Shown here: positions 33,271 to 44,758 of the stretch, piece by piece
Layout: every line of letters starts with the position of its first letter
Position numbering within the stretch: position 1 is the first letter of the stretch
NCBI RefSeq assembly: GCF_019320115.1
Contig: NC_089581.1
Span: 66,581,500-66,645,499, forward strand
DNA: 64,000 nt
Direction of reading: 5' to 3'
Origin: Miscanthus floridulus
Lineage: Eukaryota > Streptophyta > Magnoliopsida > Poales > Poaceae
The notes under the pieces: generated by a model
The model's database searches: none
The model's input: only the letters and a program-made list of their open reading frames with translations
What the model was told of the DNA's origin: nothing
Made by a program: the position numbers and the translations under genes

Positions 33271-35546
33271 TGGATAGGTTTGCCGATGATGGAAAATTAG
33301 GTCAAGGGTTCACATCGGTAGATGATTTAGTAGAAGTAGATATTGGTGATGGAGATAGGCCAAGACCTACTTTTATTAGTGCTAAGTTAGATTCCAAGTG
33401 TAAGCAGCAAATAATTGATTTGTTAAAAGAGTATAAAGATTGTTTTGCTTGGGATTATACTGAGATGCCTGGATTAGATCGATCGGTGGTTGAACACCGG
33501 TTACCTATCAAATCTGGATTTTGGCCACATCAGCAGCCAGCGCGCCGATGCAACCCTAATATACTTCCTGACATTAAGGCCAAAATAACTAAATTAATTG
33601 AGGCAAAGTTTATTCGGCAGTGTCGATATGCAGAGTGGATCTCTAATGTGGTTCCTGTTTATAAGAAAAATGGAAAACTTCGTGTTTGTATTGATTTCAG
33701 GAATCTTAACAAAGCCACACCGATGGATGGCTATCCAATGCTGATTGCTGATTTGTTGATTGATGCTGCAGCCGGACATCAAATTATCAGCTTCATGGAT
33801 GGTAATGCGGGTTACAATCAAATATTCATGGCTGAAGAAGATATTCCCAAGACTGCTTTTAGATGTCCAGGTCATGTAGGGCTGTTTGAGTGGATAGTCA
33901 TGACGTTTGGTTTGAAAAATGCCGGCGCTACTTATCAAAGAGCTATGAACTTTATTTTTCATGAATACATCGGCACATTAGTGGAGATCTACATTGATGA
34001 TGTAGTGATTAAGTCTGGAGATATCACAAAACATCTAGCCGATCTACGAAAGATACTGGAGTGCACAAGGAAGCATGGATTGATGATGAATCCTAATAAA
34101 TGTGCATTTGGTGTATCTGCAGGTCAATTCTTGGGTTTTATGGTGCATCAGCGGGGCATCGAAATCAGTAGGAAGTCTATTGATGCAATTAACAAGGTGC
34201 TTGCTCCTGCCAATAAAACTGAATTGCAATCTTTGATCGGTAAGATTAATTTCATTAGAAGATTCATATCTAATCTGTCGGGTAAGATCAAGGCTTTTAG
34301 TCCATTACTTAAATTGAAAGCCGATCAGGAATTTGTATGGGGAACTAAGCAGCAGTTAGCCCTAGATGAAATTAAGAAATATTTAACAAATCCTCCAGTG
34401 CTAGTTCCACCTCAACATGGGAAACCGTTCAGGTTGTATTTGTCAACTGATGATACCGTTATCAGTTCAGCTCTTATTCAAGAATTTGAAGGGAAAGAAC
34501 GTGTTATTTATTATTTGAGCAGAAGATTAGTGGATGCTAAGACAAGGTATTCAGCCATCGAAAAATTATGTCTGTGTTTATACTTTTCTTGTGTCAAATT
34601 AAGACATTATTTGTTATCTGCCGAATGTACGGTCATATGCAAAGACGACGTAGTCAAGTATATGCTGTCGATGCCGATATTAAGTGGTAGAATCGGCAAG
34701 TGGATTTTAGCATTATCAGAATTTGAACTACGTTACGAATCGACTAAGGCAGTTAAGGGGCAGGTTATGGCTGATTTTGTCACTCAGCATTGTAATACAG
34801 TGGACTCTCTGGAGGTTGCTCCTTGGACACTTTTCTTCGATGGGTCCACATGTGGTGAAGGAGCAGGTATCGGCATTATGTTGATTTCACCTCAAGGAAG
34901 GAAGTATGAGTTTTCATTGCCGATTGTTGCTACATCGACAAACAATCAGGCTGAATACCAAGCCTTGATAAAAGGGTTAGAATTGCTGAAGGAGATACGT
35001 GCCGATGCTGTTGAAATCTTTGGTGATTCTATGCTAGTTATAAATCAATTGGCTGGGATTTATGAATGCCGAAGCGAAGTTTTAATTTCATATTATGAAA
35101 GATGTTTGCAATTATTGAAAGGGTTTAGAGATTTTCATCTTGAACATATTTCTCGACTGCATAATGAAGATGCTAATCGACTAGCTCAGCATGCTTCAGG
35201 GTATCAGCCTATTCAGGAAGTGCTAACATCGACAGTCGATACCGATGACTGGAGAAAGGAGATTGTCGATTATTTAAAGGATCCATATAAAAAGGTTGAA
35301 AGACGTATAAGGTTCCAAGCTACCAAGTATGTGCTCCTCGATGATGAATTATATTATCGAACTATAGATGGAGTTTTACTCAGATGTGTTAGCAGTGATG
35401 AATCGAAAAGCTTGATGGGTGAAATTCATGAAGGAGTGTGTGGAGCGCATCAATCGGCTTTCAAGATGAAGTGGATGATCAGAAGGAATGGATACTATTG
35501 GCCGACTATTCTTGAAGATTGTTTTAAATATTTTAAAGGATGTTAG
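33270..35546 (+). CDS. E3 reverse transcriptase, RNase H and archaeal-type RNase H
   Basis: An open frame of 758 codons. RT spans about 60-330 with KLRVCIDFRNLNKATP, the first catalytic Asp in SFMDGNAGYNQI, MTFGLKNAGATYQRAM and the active site YIDDVV. The Ty3-type RNase H follows (FRLYLSTDDTVISSALIQE, VIYYLSRRL). A second RNase H is at about 520-640 with FFDGSTCGEGAG, NNQAEYQAL and IFGDSMLVINQL, carrying the Asp, Glu and Asp catalytic positions; this dual arrangement marks the Tat lineage. The frame then enters the integrase zinc finger (HxxxH with YYW) and stops at TAG 35544-35546, where relatives have CAG. It is part of a polyprotein, so its own ATG is not a real start. Confidence 0.92.
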   Translation: MDRFADDGKLGQGFTSVDDLVEVDIGDGDRPRPTFISAKLDSKCKQQIIDLLKEYKDCFAWDYTEMPGLDRSVVEHRLPIKSGFWPHQQPARRCNPNILPDIKAKITKLIEAKFIRQCRYAEWISNVVPVYKKNGKLRVCIDFRNLNKATPMDGYPMLIADLLIDAAAGHQIISFMDGNAGYNQIFMAEEDIPKTAFRCPGHVGLFEWIVMTFGLKNAGATYQRAMNFIFHEYIGTLVEIYIDDVVIKSGDITKHLADLRKILECTRKHGLMMNPNKCAFGVSAGQFLGFMVHQRGIEISRKSIDAINKVLAPANKTELQSLIGKINFIRRFISNLSGKIKAFSPLLKLKADQEFVWGTKQQLALDEIKKYLTNPPVLVPPQHGKPFRLYLSTDDTVISSALIQEFEGKERVIYYLSRRLVDAKTRYSAIEKLCLCLYFSCVKLRHYLLSAECTVICKDDVVKYMLSMPILSGRIGKWILALSEFELRYESTKAVKGQVMADFVTQHCNTVDSLEVAPWTLFFDGSTCGEGAGIGIMLISPQGRKYEFSLPIVATSTNNQAEYQALIKGLELLKEIRADAVEIFGDSMLVINQLAGIYECRSEVLISYYERCLQLLKGFRDFHLEHISRLHNEDANRLAQHASGYQPIQEVLTSTVDTDDWRKEIVDYLKDPYKKVERRIRFQATKYVLLDDELYYRTIDGVLLRCVSSDESKSLMGEIHEGVCGAHQSAFKMKWMIRRNGYYWPTILEDCFKYFKGC

Positions 35547-36506
35547 GGGTGTCAAAAGTTTGGTAATATTCAAAGAGCGTCTGCATCGGCTATGAACCCT
35601 ATAATTAAACCTTGGCCGTTCCGGGGATGGGCTATCGATCTCATCGGTCAGATTTATCCGCCATCGAGCAAAGGACATAAATTTATTCTGGTTGCTACCG
35701 ATTATTTCACAAAATGGGTTGAGGCAATTCCTTTAAAAAAGGTGACATCGGCTAATATGATCGATTTTGTGAAAGAGCATATTGTTTACCGATTTGGTAT
35801 TCCTCAAACTATCACTACCGATCAAGGTACTATGTTTACATCGGGAGAATTTGATGAGTTTGCTGTAGGTATGGGAATTAAAGTTTTAAATTCTTCTCCA
35901 TATTATGCTCAAGCTAATGGTCAGGCTGAGGCTTCTAACAAAGGGATCATCAAACTCATTAAGCGCAAAATTAAAGAAAATCCTAAGAGGTGGCTTACAG
36001 TATTAAATGAAGCCTTGTGGTCATATCGGATGTCATGTCATGGTGCAACCAAAGTGACGCCTTATCAGTTAGTATATGGACACGACGCAGTATTGCCTTG
36101 GGAAATTAAAACTGGCTCTAGGCGAATACGTTCTCAAAATCAGCTGACAGCCGATGATTATGATACTCTTATGAAGGATGAGTTGGAAGATGTGGTGGGT
36201 CATCGGTTAAGGGCTTTAGTTAGCATCGAAGAAAATAAGAAAAGAGTAGCCAGATGGTAGGACAAGAAGGTGAAGGTAAAGGAGTTTGCCGATGGAGATC
36301 TGGTCTGGAAATTGATTTTATCGATTGGGACTAAAAGTTCAAAGTTTGGAAAGTGGTCTCCTAATTGGGAAGGTCCATATCGGATAAATCAGTCTGTTCC
36401 TGGTAACGCATATATTATAGAAACCCTCGAAGGGGTTGTGTTTCCCAGAGCATTAAATGGAAAATATTTAAAGAAATATTACCCTAGTATCTGGATGGAT
36501 GCATAA
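35547..36506 (+). pseudogene. E3 integrase
   Basis: Continues the pol frame after TAG with GCQKFGN (end of the zinc finger). The DDE core is AIDLIGQ (Asp), TTDQGTMFTS (Asp) and QANGQAEASNK (Glu), all present. TAG near 36258 splits off the C-terminal domain KVKEFADGDLVWKL, then PNWEGPYRI, typical of Ty3/gypsy integrase tails. There is no chromodomain; translation would end at TAA about 36504. Confidence 0.87.
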
Positions 36507-36592
36507 AAGTATAAGTGCCGATAACAGTCCTATCGGCTAGAATTATACAAGGATGTCAATGTCTCATAAAGTGCCGATGCAATAGACAAGAT

Positions 36593-39500
36593 TTACAAGT
36601 TTAACAAGGATTGGATAGCCAATATCGCACGCAGGCGAATCTGGTCAGCTTCCTTCATTTCTTTGATGTCTTCATCGGCAGCACCCTCCACAGGCTTGAG
36701 TTTTTTCTTCATGGCCAAGGCTTTGCGAGCCTAGATGTCTCTTTCTTGTTGAAGGGTCTTGATGACATCGGGTAGCTGGCTTTCTTCTTGTTGGGCATGA
36801 GTTAAGGCTGCCTTGACTTCTTTCAATTCAGCTAATAGAGCCATCCTCTTTGCCGATAAATCTAAGATTTTCTGCTTAAGTTCAGCGCCCGAAGTCTGCA
36901 AGTTGCCGATGCCCTTGTGCTTCTCATCGGCAATCTGTTTCAGTTGTAGCATCTCTTCTTTGAGTTGAGCCTGAGCTGCTCTATCGGCAATGCGTTGAGC
37001 AGCCCGTTGATATTGCAATTGGCGGCTTTCTAAATGGGCTACTGGGAAGAGTGCTTCTTCAACATCGGCAGGGACCTGGCCACAGATTGTTTTGAAAATT
37101 GCCTTTGCGGGGTCTGAGTCATCTACCAGTTGGGCGGTATCCTGCTGTAACAAGTCCAGGAGAGCTTCCAACTTGGACTTAATTTCTGCCGATATTGTTC
37201 CTAGTGCAAGGGAAGAACTTGTTTCCTCTCCATCATCGTCAGAAACGTCAATGGCAAAGGAAAATAGGCTGTTTGGGGAGTCTTGTTCCTGAGGAAAAGA
37301 AAAAGAGGTCAGTTAAGGATAAGTATGAATATTATAAATCAACTAGGTCAATCAGCTTACCTATTTCAAGGCAATTTCCTGTACTTGGCTGGAGGAAGTA
37401 GCCTGGAGTATGTCGTGTGGAGGATCGGCTGAGCTTGCCGATGGGATATCCTCTGTGGCCTCATCGGTGGTTGGCCCTTGGGGTATGATGACCGATGGTA
37501 TGTCCTGTACAGGAGGATTAACTGCTTGCTCAGTTGCATCGACCGATTCTGGCTGGCTTATAGACATTGGGGTAGATATGGGGATCGGCATGGACTTCTG
37601 TCGTTTTGGCTGTGCCTCGGCATCTGTTAAGGCTTTGCGCTTTGCTTGGGCCTCAGCAACGGTTGGCTGGGGGGCATCGGCACTTGTTGGTTGTGGAGCT
37701 TGAACATCTGGTATGCTTGACGATGTACCCATTTGTTGCTGCAAAACAAGTGTAAGGTATGATATTTAACAAATAAAATGTAAGATCAAAGGAATACCTC
37801 TGAAGGTTTGTCAGAGGTAGTGGTGCTTGATGTCGAAGGAATTGCCAATGACGATCTAGCAGCGGCTCTTACACCCTGATGATTAATGTTAATATAGTTT
37901 GTGATCGGCATGAGTGGAAATAAACAGGGTTGTTACCTTGAATGCCTTGATTAGGGTTGTAGCAGCAGCCAATGGAGTGGCCCTAGCTGTAGCCAATTTG
38001 GACTTGGAGGTGATGGTCTTGGCACGGGTCTTCTGGTGAGTCAAAGCAGCTAAGGTGGGGGTGTTGTAGCTGATCGGTGATATCGGGGAAACAGGCCGAA
38101 GATCGAAGGGTTTCCCACTTTTGCTCATAGATGGTGCTGGGTTGTTAACCTGTCACGAGAAAGTTAGTTACCGATATATGAAAGGAAAAAGCAGAAGGGA
38201 GTTAAAAGAAACTTACTGCATCATCAGGGATGGCATATTCAGGGTCGATCATGTGCCGATATGTGTGAGCAGATGTTGCAAACAGTTGTTCCCTCCACTC
38301 TTGCCACCATTGCTTATATGATTCGGTGATGAAAGATGTTGGTGTCCAGATGGATATATCGACATCTGTAGTATCGGCATCGGGGGAGAGTCGCACTACC
38401 CTGCTCCAATCTGTTCCGCAGGTGATTGTTTCTCTGGGTTTGATCACATCAGCAAAACAAAGTTTGATTGGCAGTTGCCCAAAAGCCAATTGACGGGATA
38501 CTGCCGATGGATTGTAAAATTCATACGTGATATTGGTGTTTTTCCCGCTACCGAATGTGTTTACTGGGATTGCCCTGGGAGTAATAATGGCCATCATGAG
38601 TTCATTATCCTAATTCAGAGTGTCATCGGCAAAGTTGAAAAGAAGGGGGAATCTGTTTTCTTCGTCAATATAAGGTACCCAGGCCCTATGATCATGAGAA
38701 AGACCATTGTAGAAGCTTTGGAAGAATCTGCCGATCTGGTCTTCATTGGCCTCTATTCCAGGGAGGACATTTATGGCTTCACCAAAATTGAGGGGTGAGC
38801 TTGTTGCCGATTCCTCATCCCCATGCACGTGGTCTTCAGCAATTTCTCATGGGAATTGTTGGGCAAAGAAGTCCCATTGCAAACGTTTGTGCATATGGGC
38901 ATTCAGCCACATGTTGATAAACCACCACGGGCCTCCTAAGTTGCCGATGGGTTCACCAAGCAAAAGTTTCTGAGACACTTGATGAAGAAGATGATAAGTG
39001 GAGCTCAGAAGGTATCAGCCAAGAGGGAACCTTACACCATTGGCCAAGAGTTCAGCCGCGGGGAGGAAGGCGTTGGTTGGTCCTACTGATCGACCATAGA
39101 AGATAAATTTTTCTAACCACATATTCAAGAATGTGGCATGTTCCCTCTGGTTAACTGTCCCGGTCCTCTGGCATTCTTGAATGTATCCCGTCCAACCACC
39201 GATGTTGCGAGTATTCACCCTATATTTAGATTTTCTGCCACAGATGGAGCCTTCATCGGCAGTTGAAATGTCCAAGCCAGTGAGCATGTAGACATCGGCA
39301 AGTGTGGGAGTAGTTGGGCCATGTCCAAACATAAAAGTGTTTGTTGTGTCTGACCAGAAGTAAGCAGCTGCAATCATCATTGACTCGTTCTTTTGCATAT
39401 CGGCAATGGATAGCCTAATGCATTGGTCTAGCTTCCGTTCTGCCCAGTGTACTTGCATCGACCTGTTGACCCTCAAGTACCAATCTTTCCACCCTTTGGT

Positions 39501-39812
39501 GGTTTTGGGCCAAGATCGGAATGTATCTTTCCATAAATTCAGAGAGAAATTTTGGGCTCTAAAAGGGATTCTGTTAACCTCTACATTAATCAGATCAGTT
39601 GGATCTAGGTTGCCCATTGGTCCTAGGCATTGGAAATGCGGCTGATCGGTTGGAATAACTAATTTGTTGTGAAGTTCATAAGTTTAGAGGATCCGAAGAA
39701 CAAAGAAAAAGAGAAAAATTACCAACTGTATGAACTCGCAAAGGCCAGAGGAATCGAGGTAAAAAGTAACGGAAGTGGAATGTACCGCAGGGACGTCGAA
39801 GTTGATTGCCAT
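36593..39812 (-). pseudogene. Antisense spliced gene in E3: plant mobile domain (PMD) protein
   Basis: Six exons on the minus strand: 39723-39812, 38217-39641, 37937-38149, 37798-37875, 37361-37738 and 36593-37288. Every exon is a multiple of three, every intron is GT-AG and phase 0, and total coding length is 960 codons. Residues about 60-440 are a plant mobile domain (aminotransferase-like, PF10536 type) with PTLADVYMLTGLDI and GGPWWFINMWLNAHM. Residues 603-728 are Pro/Gln/Ser-rich with a bipartite basic signal (KRK...KRQK). The last exon is a coiled coil. Five in-frame stops (39015, 38847, 38610, 37361, 36731) each fit one transition from CGA, TGG or CAG. PMD proteins such as MAIN and MAIL1 act in silencing and genome stability in Arabidopsis; related domains occur in transposons. 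Antisense extra ORFs are described for Tat elements. The role here is unknown. Confidence 0.82.
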
Positions 39813-39970
39813 TATCTTGAGGAAGATGGGGGCACGAGCTGGAGACTCGAGGTTGACGCTGGAGAAAAGTTCTTGTTGGTTGAGGCCGCGCAGTTGTTCG
39901 TCGGAGTCGCCGCTGGAAAGAGAGAATGCCAAAGATTGGAGTCTGAGGGTAGAAGACGAGCGTTCCGGAG

Positions 39971-39988
39971 AAATCTATTTATAAGCCG
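39971..39988 (-). promoter_or_regulatory. TATA box of the antisense PMD gene
   Basis: The minus strand reads GCTTATAAATAGATTT. A start about 30 bp downstream (near 39945) makes the ATG at 39812 the first ATG of the transcript, which supports it as the translation start. Confidence 0.6.
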
Positions 39989-40413
39989 CTCGAAGTAGGG
40001 GTATTTTGGACTTATCTCTATGCCGCGCGCATGTAGGTCGAGGTGGTTCAGATGGATATGGTAACTGTTCGCACGATAATCAAGGGATTGTACAGATGAT
40101 TTGATGGCAAGTAATCATGATTTGGAAGAGATCTCAGTACAGGATATTTTAATTCTGAAAATGGCGGCATTATTATGTTAGGATCTTGCCGATGGATTAT
40201 TGTTTCGGTATCTTAACCATAATCAGGGCAAGAGTGGTTGGAAATTGTGCGATATTTACTAAGGTGCGTGAATCAGGACTAGATTTGATTAGATTTGATA
40301 ACAGATCAAGTTTTGGCTTGGAGGATGAGTTACGGTAATTGGGCGAAGGCAAACGTTATCTGGAGTAAATTTCAGAGCATTAATGGTTTTATACTCCGAA
40401 ATTGGGGGGCATG
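39989..40413. other. E3 region between antisense promoter and 3' LTR
   Basis: No ORF of note. One GCCGAT copy lies near 40190. The polypurine tract ATTGGGGGGCA at 40401-40411 abuts the 3' LTR. Confidence 0.6.
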
Positions 40414-41180
40414 TGTTGACATCGTTTTTTTGCATGTGTCAAAATGATCAGAGTGGGCTAATCGGCAGGAGGAAAGTTACTGTATACGCTGACAGCCAAT
40501 GAAAATCAGCTTGTAAAGATGGTTGCCGATGAATGGTGGTGATCGATGGAAAAGTTGATTTAGACTCGGGCATTGCCGATAAGGTTGGAGATGTTATTGT
40601 CGATGCCGATGAAGGAAGGCTTGAAGACTACTGCCGATGAAACAGGAAGTATGCCGATGGAAAGGAGGTCGGTGAGATTTCCATCGTAATTGAGGCGGAC
40701 AGGGAAATAGATAGGAGTTGATTTCCTTTTCTATATTTGTTAGAGTATGATTCATGTAAAGAGTCACGTGTTTCTTTAGATATGGACTTGGTGTCCTAGT
40801 TGTATTTGGTTATGTCTCTTTAGATCAAGGTATAAATATAGATTGAGGGGCAATGTAATATAGATCAATCAATATCAAAACCAATTTTTACTCCTATTTG
40901 CATCTACTTACTTTTCGGCGACTTCGTCAATTTGCATATTTTTCCTTTTTACGAGTTCTCATTGATTCGGCGAGTTGCATCGCTTCAGTGCGACCTTCGG
41001 TGATTCTCAAGTTCTACATGAGTACCTCTTGGCCGTGACTTCTGGGCGTATCGCTGTTGTCAGGACCAAAGTGCTCATATCTTCATCCTTGTCGATTAAC
41101 AGGTCAAATCGACTGGCACGCTTTGGATATCGATTCGGGTATTAGCCCTTTGTGTTTGCAGATCCACTTTTGCATCAACA
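40414..41180 (+). repeat. E3 3' LTR
   Basis: TGTTGACATC to TTGCATCAACA, 767 bp, followed by the TSD AGCAT. Differences from the 5' copy cluster in the first 100 bp and the last 200 bp. Confidence 0.93.
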
Positions 41181-41185
41181 AGCAT

Positions 41186-41373
41186 CCTCAGGGACAACAG
41201 TCCCACCTCGTCAAGGACTAGGGAACAAGCCTGGTGCTTGTTTCAAATGTGGCAAGGAAGGCCACTATGCCCAGGAGTGTTCGCAAAACCAGCCAGCCCA
41301 GTCTGCTCAACCATCAGCTAACTCTAGGCTAATCAAGCGGACAGTGATCAAGAAGAAAGTGTCAGTTAGCTGA
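41186..41373 (+). pseudogene. E2 gag, C-terminal part with zinc knuckle
   Basis: Resumes E2 gag after E3. The CCHC motif CFKCGKEGHYAQEC lies near 41240-41281, followed by a Gln/Ser/Pro tail and TGA. The knuckle binds the element RNA during packaging. Confidence 0.85.
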
Positions 41374-41389
41374 TCTGGACAGGTTAATT

Positions 41390-41735
41390 TCACGGAGGCT
41401 GAGGAAATATTGCAAAATAAACTGATGATGGCTGGTATGTTCACCATTGATTCCCATCTAGCTTATGTGTTGTTTGATTCTGGTGCATCAAATTCATTCA
41501 TGAGCATGGGTTTTGCACACCAGCACAATATACCTCTTATGGCTATACCTTTTGCCTATAGAATCAGTACTCTAGGTGCGTAGATGTGCATTAATACTCG
41601 AACGAACATAGTGAGCTTGGTATTAGCCACTCACACTTACCGTCTCCAGTTCATGATATTACGTGGGCAAGGCATTGATGCTATTATGGGAATGAACTAG
41701 TTGCATGTATATGGGGTAGTCCTAGATCTGAGGAT
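41390..41735 (+). pseudogene. E2 protease
   Basis: Contains YVLFDSGASNSFMS, the retropepsin active site with Asp-Ser-Gly intact, and downstream [10 protein letters not shown]. Two stops (near 41581 and 41698) interrupt it. Confidence 0.8.
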
Positions 41736-41738
41736 AGG

Positions 41739-43200
41739 ATGTCTCTTCTTATACCCTTAGATCTAGTCTTACCTATTGCTGCTCATGCTAAAGATTCTCC
41801 TGATCTTGCCTCTATTCCGGTAGTATGTGAGTTTCTGGATGTTTTTTCTGAAGATCTACTTGGGTTGGCACCGGACAGAGAGGTGGAATTCTCCATTGAG
41901 CTAGAGCCTGGTACTGCTCCTATCTCCCGACGACCGTACCACATGGCTCTAAAGGAATTAGCTAAAATGAAGAAACAACTAGAAGAATTGCTGGAAAAGG
42001 GCTTCATCCATCCTAGCTCTTCACCTTGGGGTTGTCCAGCCATTTTTGTGAAGAAGAAGGATGGCACTCTTCGGATGTGTGTGGATTACCGCCCTCTCAA
42101 TGCGGTAACCATTAAGAACAAGTATCCTTTACCTCACATAGATACTTTGTTCGATCAACTAGCTGGTGCCATGGTGTTCTCCAAGATTGATCTCCGTTTA
42201 GGCTATCATCAAATCAAGATTAGACCACAGGATATACCAAAGACAACCTTTTCTACTAGGTATGGGCTATATGAATACCTAGTCATGTCTTTTGGTCTCA
42301 CCAACACTCCTGCATTCTTCATGTACCTAATGAACTCAGTCTTCATGCCAGAGTTGGACAAGTTTGTAGTGGTATTCATTGATGATATCCTGATATATTC
42401 CAAGAGCAAGGAAGAGCATGCCCAACACCTTCGGATAGTTCTGGCTCGATTGAGGGAACACAAGTTGTATGCTAAATTCAGCAAGTGTGAATTCTGGTTA
42501 GATCAAGTGTAGTTTTGGGGGCATGTTTTGACACCTGACAGTATTTCTATAGACCCCAGCAAGGTGCAAGATGTGCTAAATTAGAAGTCTCCCAAGTCAG
42601 TGCACCAGATTCGTTAGTTCCTTGGTCTAGCTAGGTACTATCGGCGTTTCATCCTAGATTTCTCCAAGATAGCTCAGTCGATGACCAAGTTGCTCTAAAA
42701 AGAAGCCAAGTTTGATTGGAGCCCAGCCTATGAAAAAGCCTTCCAAGCTTTGAAGACATTTCTAACCACTGCTCCTGTCTTGGTCCAACCAGATATTGAT
42801 AGACCTTTTGATGTATATTGTGGTGCCTCCAAGACAGGGTTGGGATGTGTGCTTATGTAGGAGGGGCGTGTGATAGCTTATGCTTCCCGCCAACTGAAAA
42901 AGCACGAAGTGAATTACCCTACTCATGATTTAGAGCTGGCTGCTGTGGTCCACGCTCTAAAATTTAGAGACATTATTTGTTGGGCAATCAAGTACACATC
43001 TTTACAGATCATAAGAGCCTCAAATATATTTTTACTCAGCCTAAGTTAAATATGAGGCAGAGGAGATGGTTGGAATTGATCAAGGATTACAACTTGGAGG
43101 TACATTACCACCTAGGAAAGGCCAATGTGGTAGCAGATGCCTTGCACCAAAAGTCATATCAGGTTGAGGAAACACCTTTGTCTCTCAACCATGCTGAGGT
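41739..43200 (+). pseudogene. E2 reverse transcriptase and RNase H
   Basis: The open RT frame 41739-42512 includes [31 protein letters not shown], the catalytic [15 protein letters not shown] and the active site [10 protein letters not shown]. It breaks at TAG 42510 and then continues through several more TAG codons (near 42583, 42616, 42697 and 42859) into RNase H with YCGASKTGLGCVLM and [21 protein letters not shown] frame change near 42970 precedes [11 protein letters not shown]. Chromovirus-type RT. Confidence 0.87.
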
Positions 43201-44165
43201 GCTAGCTCACATTGCCTTAGTCTCAGAATTGATTGAGAAGATTATTCTGGAGCAAAAGCAAGACCCTTTAGAAATTCCTCACATCAAGAAATTGATGGCC
43301 GAAGGGCATGGTCCTCAGTTTAGTATTGATGAGCAAGGAGTAGTGAGATACAAAGATAGATTGGTGGTTCCATCAAATGAGGAGCTAAGAAGGAAGATTT
43401 TGAATGAAGCCCATCATTCAAAGCTATCTATCCATCCTGGCAGCAACAAAATATACCATGATTCACACCACTTGTATTGGTGGTCCAACATGAAGCAGGA
43501 CATCACCTAGTATGTCATGGAGTGCAACCCTTGTGGGAGAGTTAAGGCCGACCACATGTGTACTCTAGGATATTTGTAGCCCTTGCCCATTCTTGTGTGG
43601 AAATAGGAAGATATTTCCATAGATTTCATTGTGGGTTTACCCCGCACATCTAAGGGCTATAACTGTATTTGGGTCATTGTGGATTGCCTTACCAAGTCAG
43701 CTCATTTTCTCGCAGTGAATTCCACATATTCTGCTAGAAAGTATGCCGAGTTGTATTTGGATCGGATTGTGACCCTGCATGGAGTCCCCCTTACTATTGT
43801 TATTGATAGAGGGTTAGTTTTTATCTCTCGCTTCTGGGAGCAGCTCTAGGAGTGTCTTGGTACTAGTCTCCTTTGTAGTTCAGCCTATCAGCCCTAGACT
43901 AACGGTCAAACAGAAAGGGTAAACTGGGTACTAGAAGATATGTTGAGAGCTTGTGCCATTTCTTTTCTGGAGAAGTGGGATAGATGCTTGAACTTAGCTG
44001 AGTTTTCCTACAACAATAGCTATCAAGAGAGCATTTGTATGGCACCATTTGAAACTCTATATGGAAAGAAATGTAGGACACCAACTAACTGGGTTGAAGT
44101 AGGAGACCCTAGATATTTTGGGCCTAATTTCATAAAGAGGCTCAAAAGCAAGTGAGCATTATCTA
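43201..44165 (+). pseudogene. E2 integrase
   Basis: The zinc finger region (HHSKLSIHPG, then CNPCGRVK) precedes the DDE core: DISIDFIVGLPR (Asp), VIDRGLVFISRFW (Asp) and NGQTERVN (Glu). Multiple TAG codons (near 43510, 43579, 43606, 43849 and 43897) break it. The C-terminal part (GVHRFGVHGKL region) is in other frames to about 44450. Confidence 0.82.
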
Positions 44166-44459
44166 GAGTCACTTGAAGGCAGCTTAGAGCTGATAGAAAG
44201 CTTATGTGGACAAGCAAAGAAGGCCTTTGTAGTTTGCAGTTGGGGATTACGTGTACCTCAAGGTGTCCCCTATGAGAGGGGTGCATCGGTTTGGTGTCCA
44301 TGGCAAGCTAGCTCCTCGATACATGGGTCCTTACTAAATTTTGAAGCAGTGTGGCCCAGTTGCTTATCGTCTCCAGCTTCCTGATGTTTTATCGATGGTA
44401 CATGATGTGTTCCACGTATCTCAGTTGAAGAAATGTTTGCGGGTGCTGGATGAAGCTGT

Positions 44460-44668
44460 GGAAATTGAAGGGCTTCCCCTCTAGCCAGATTTGACATATA
44501 TTGAGCACCCTATCAAAATCCTGGACGAAAAGGAAAGAGTGACAAGGAACAATGTGGTGAAGTTCTACAAGGTGTAGTGGCAAAACCACTCAGAGGATGA
44601 AGCCACGTGGGAACAAGAGAGCTATATATTGAACCATTACACCCACCTTCTCTCTGGTTCTGATAGGT
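44460..44668 (+). pseudogene. E2 chromodomain
   Basis: After a TAG the frame reads HPIKILDEKERVTRN, then VVKFYKVQWQNHSEDEATWE. That is the chromodomain pattern V-x-W-x-N/G-x3-D/E-x-T-W-E, in the place of Ile-Leu-Asp typical of Tekay/Del. Such domains steer integration towards marked chromatin. The second aromatic-cage residue (W of VQW) is present; the first (usually Y/F near the start) was not identified. Confidence 0.85.
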
Positions 44669-44740
44669 AGTTGTTACCTTGAAATGTATTTCCTATCTCC
44701 TTTCCCACACTAGGCACATGAAATCTCGGGTCGAGATTTT

Positions 44741-44758
44741 GTTTTAGGGGGGTAGATT
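44741..44758 (+). other. E2 polypurine tract
   Basis: TTTAGGGGGGTAGATT immediately precedes the 3' LTR at 44759. Confidence 0.8.

Larger units (their letters stand above)
28788..41180 (+). mobile_element. Complete Tat-lineage Ty3/gypsy element E3 with antisense gene
   Basis: 12,393 bp with LTRs of 766 and 767 bp, TGTTGA/TCAACA termini and a perfect TSD. The order is LTR, PBS, gag, protease, RT, RNase H, archaeal-type RNase H, integrase, antisense plant-mobile-domain gene, PPT, LTR. The second RNase H and the extra gene between pol and the 3' LTR place it in the Tat group. The LTRs differ at about 20-25 sites by eye, almost all transitions, so insertion is fairly recent. Gag, integrase and the antisense gene carry stops; the RT frame is open. 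Confidence 0.94.
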
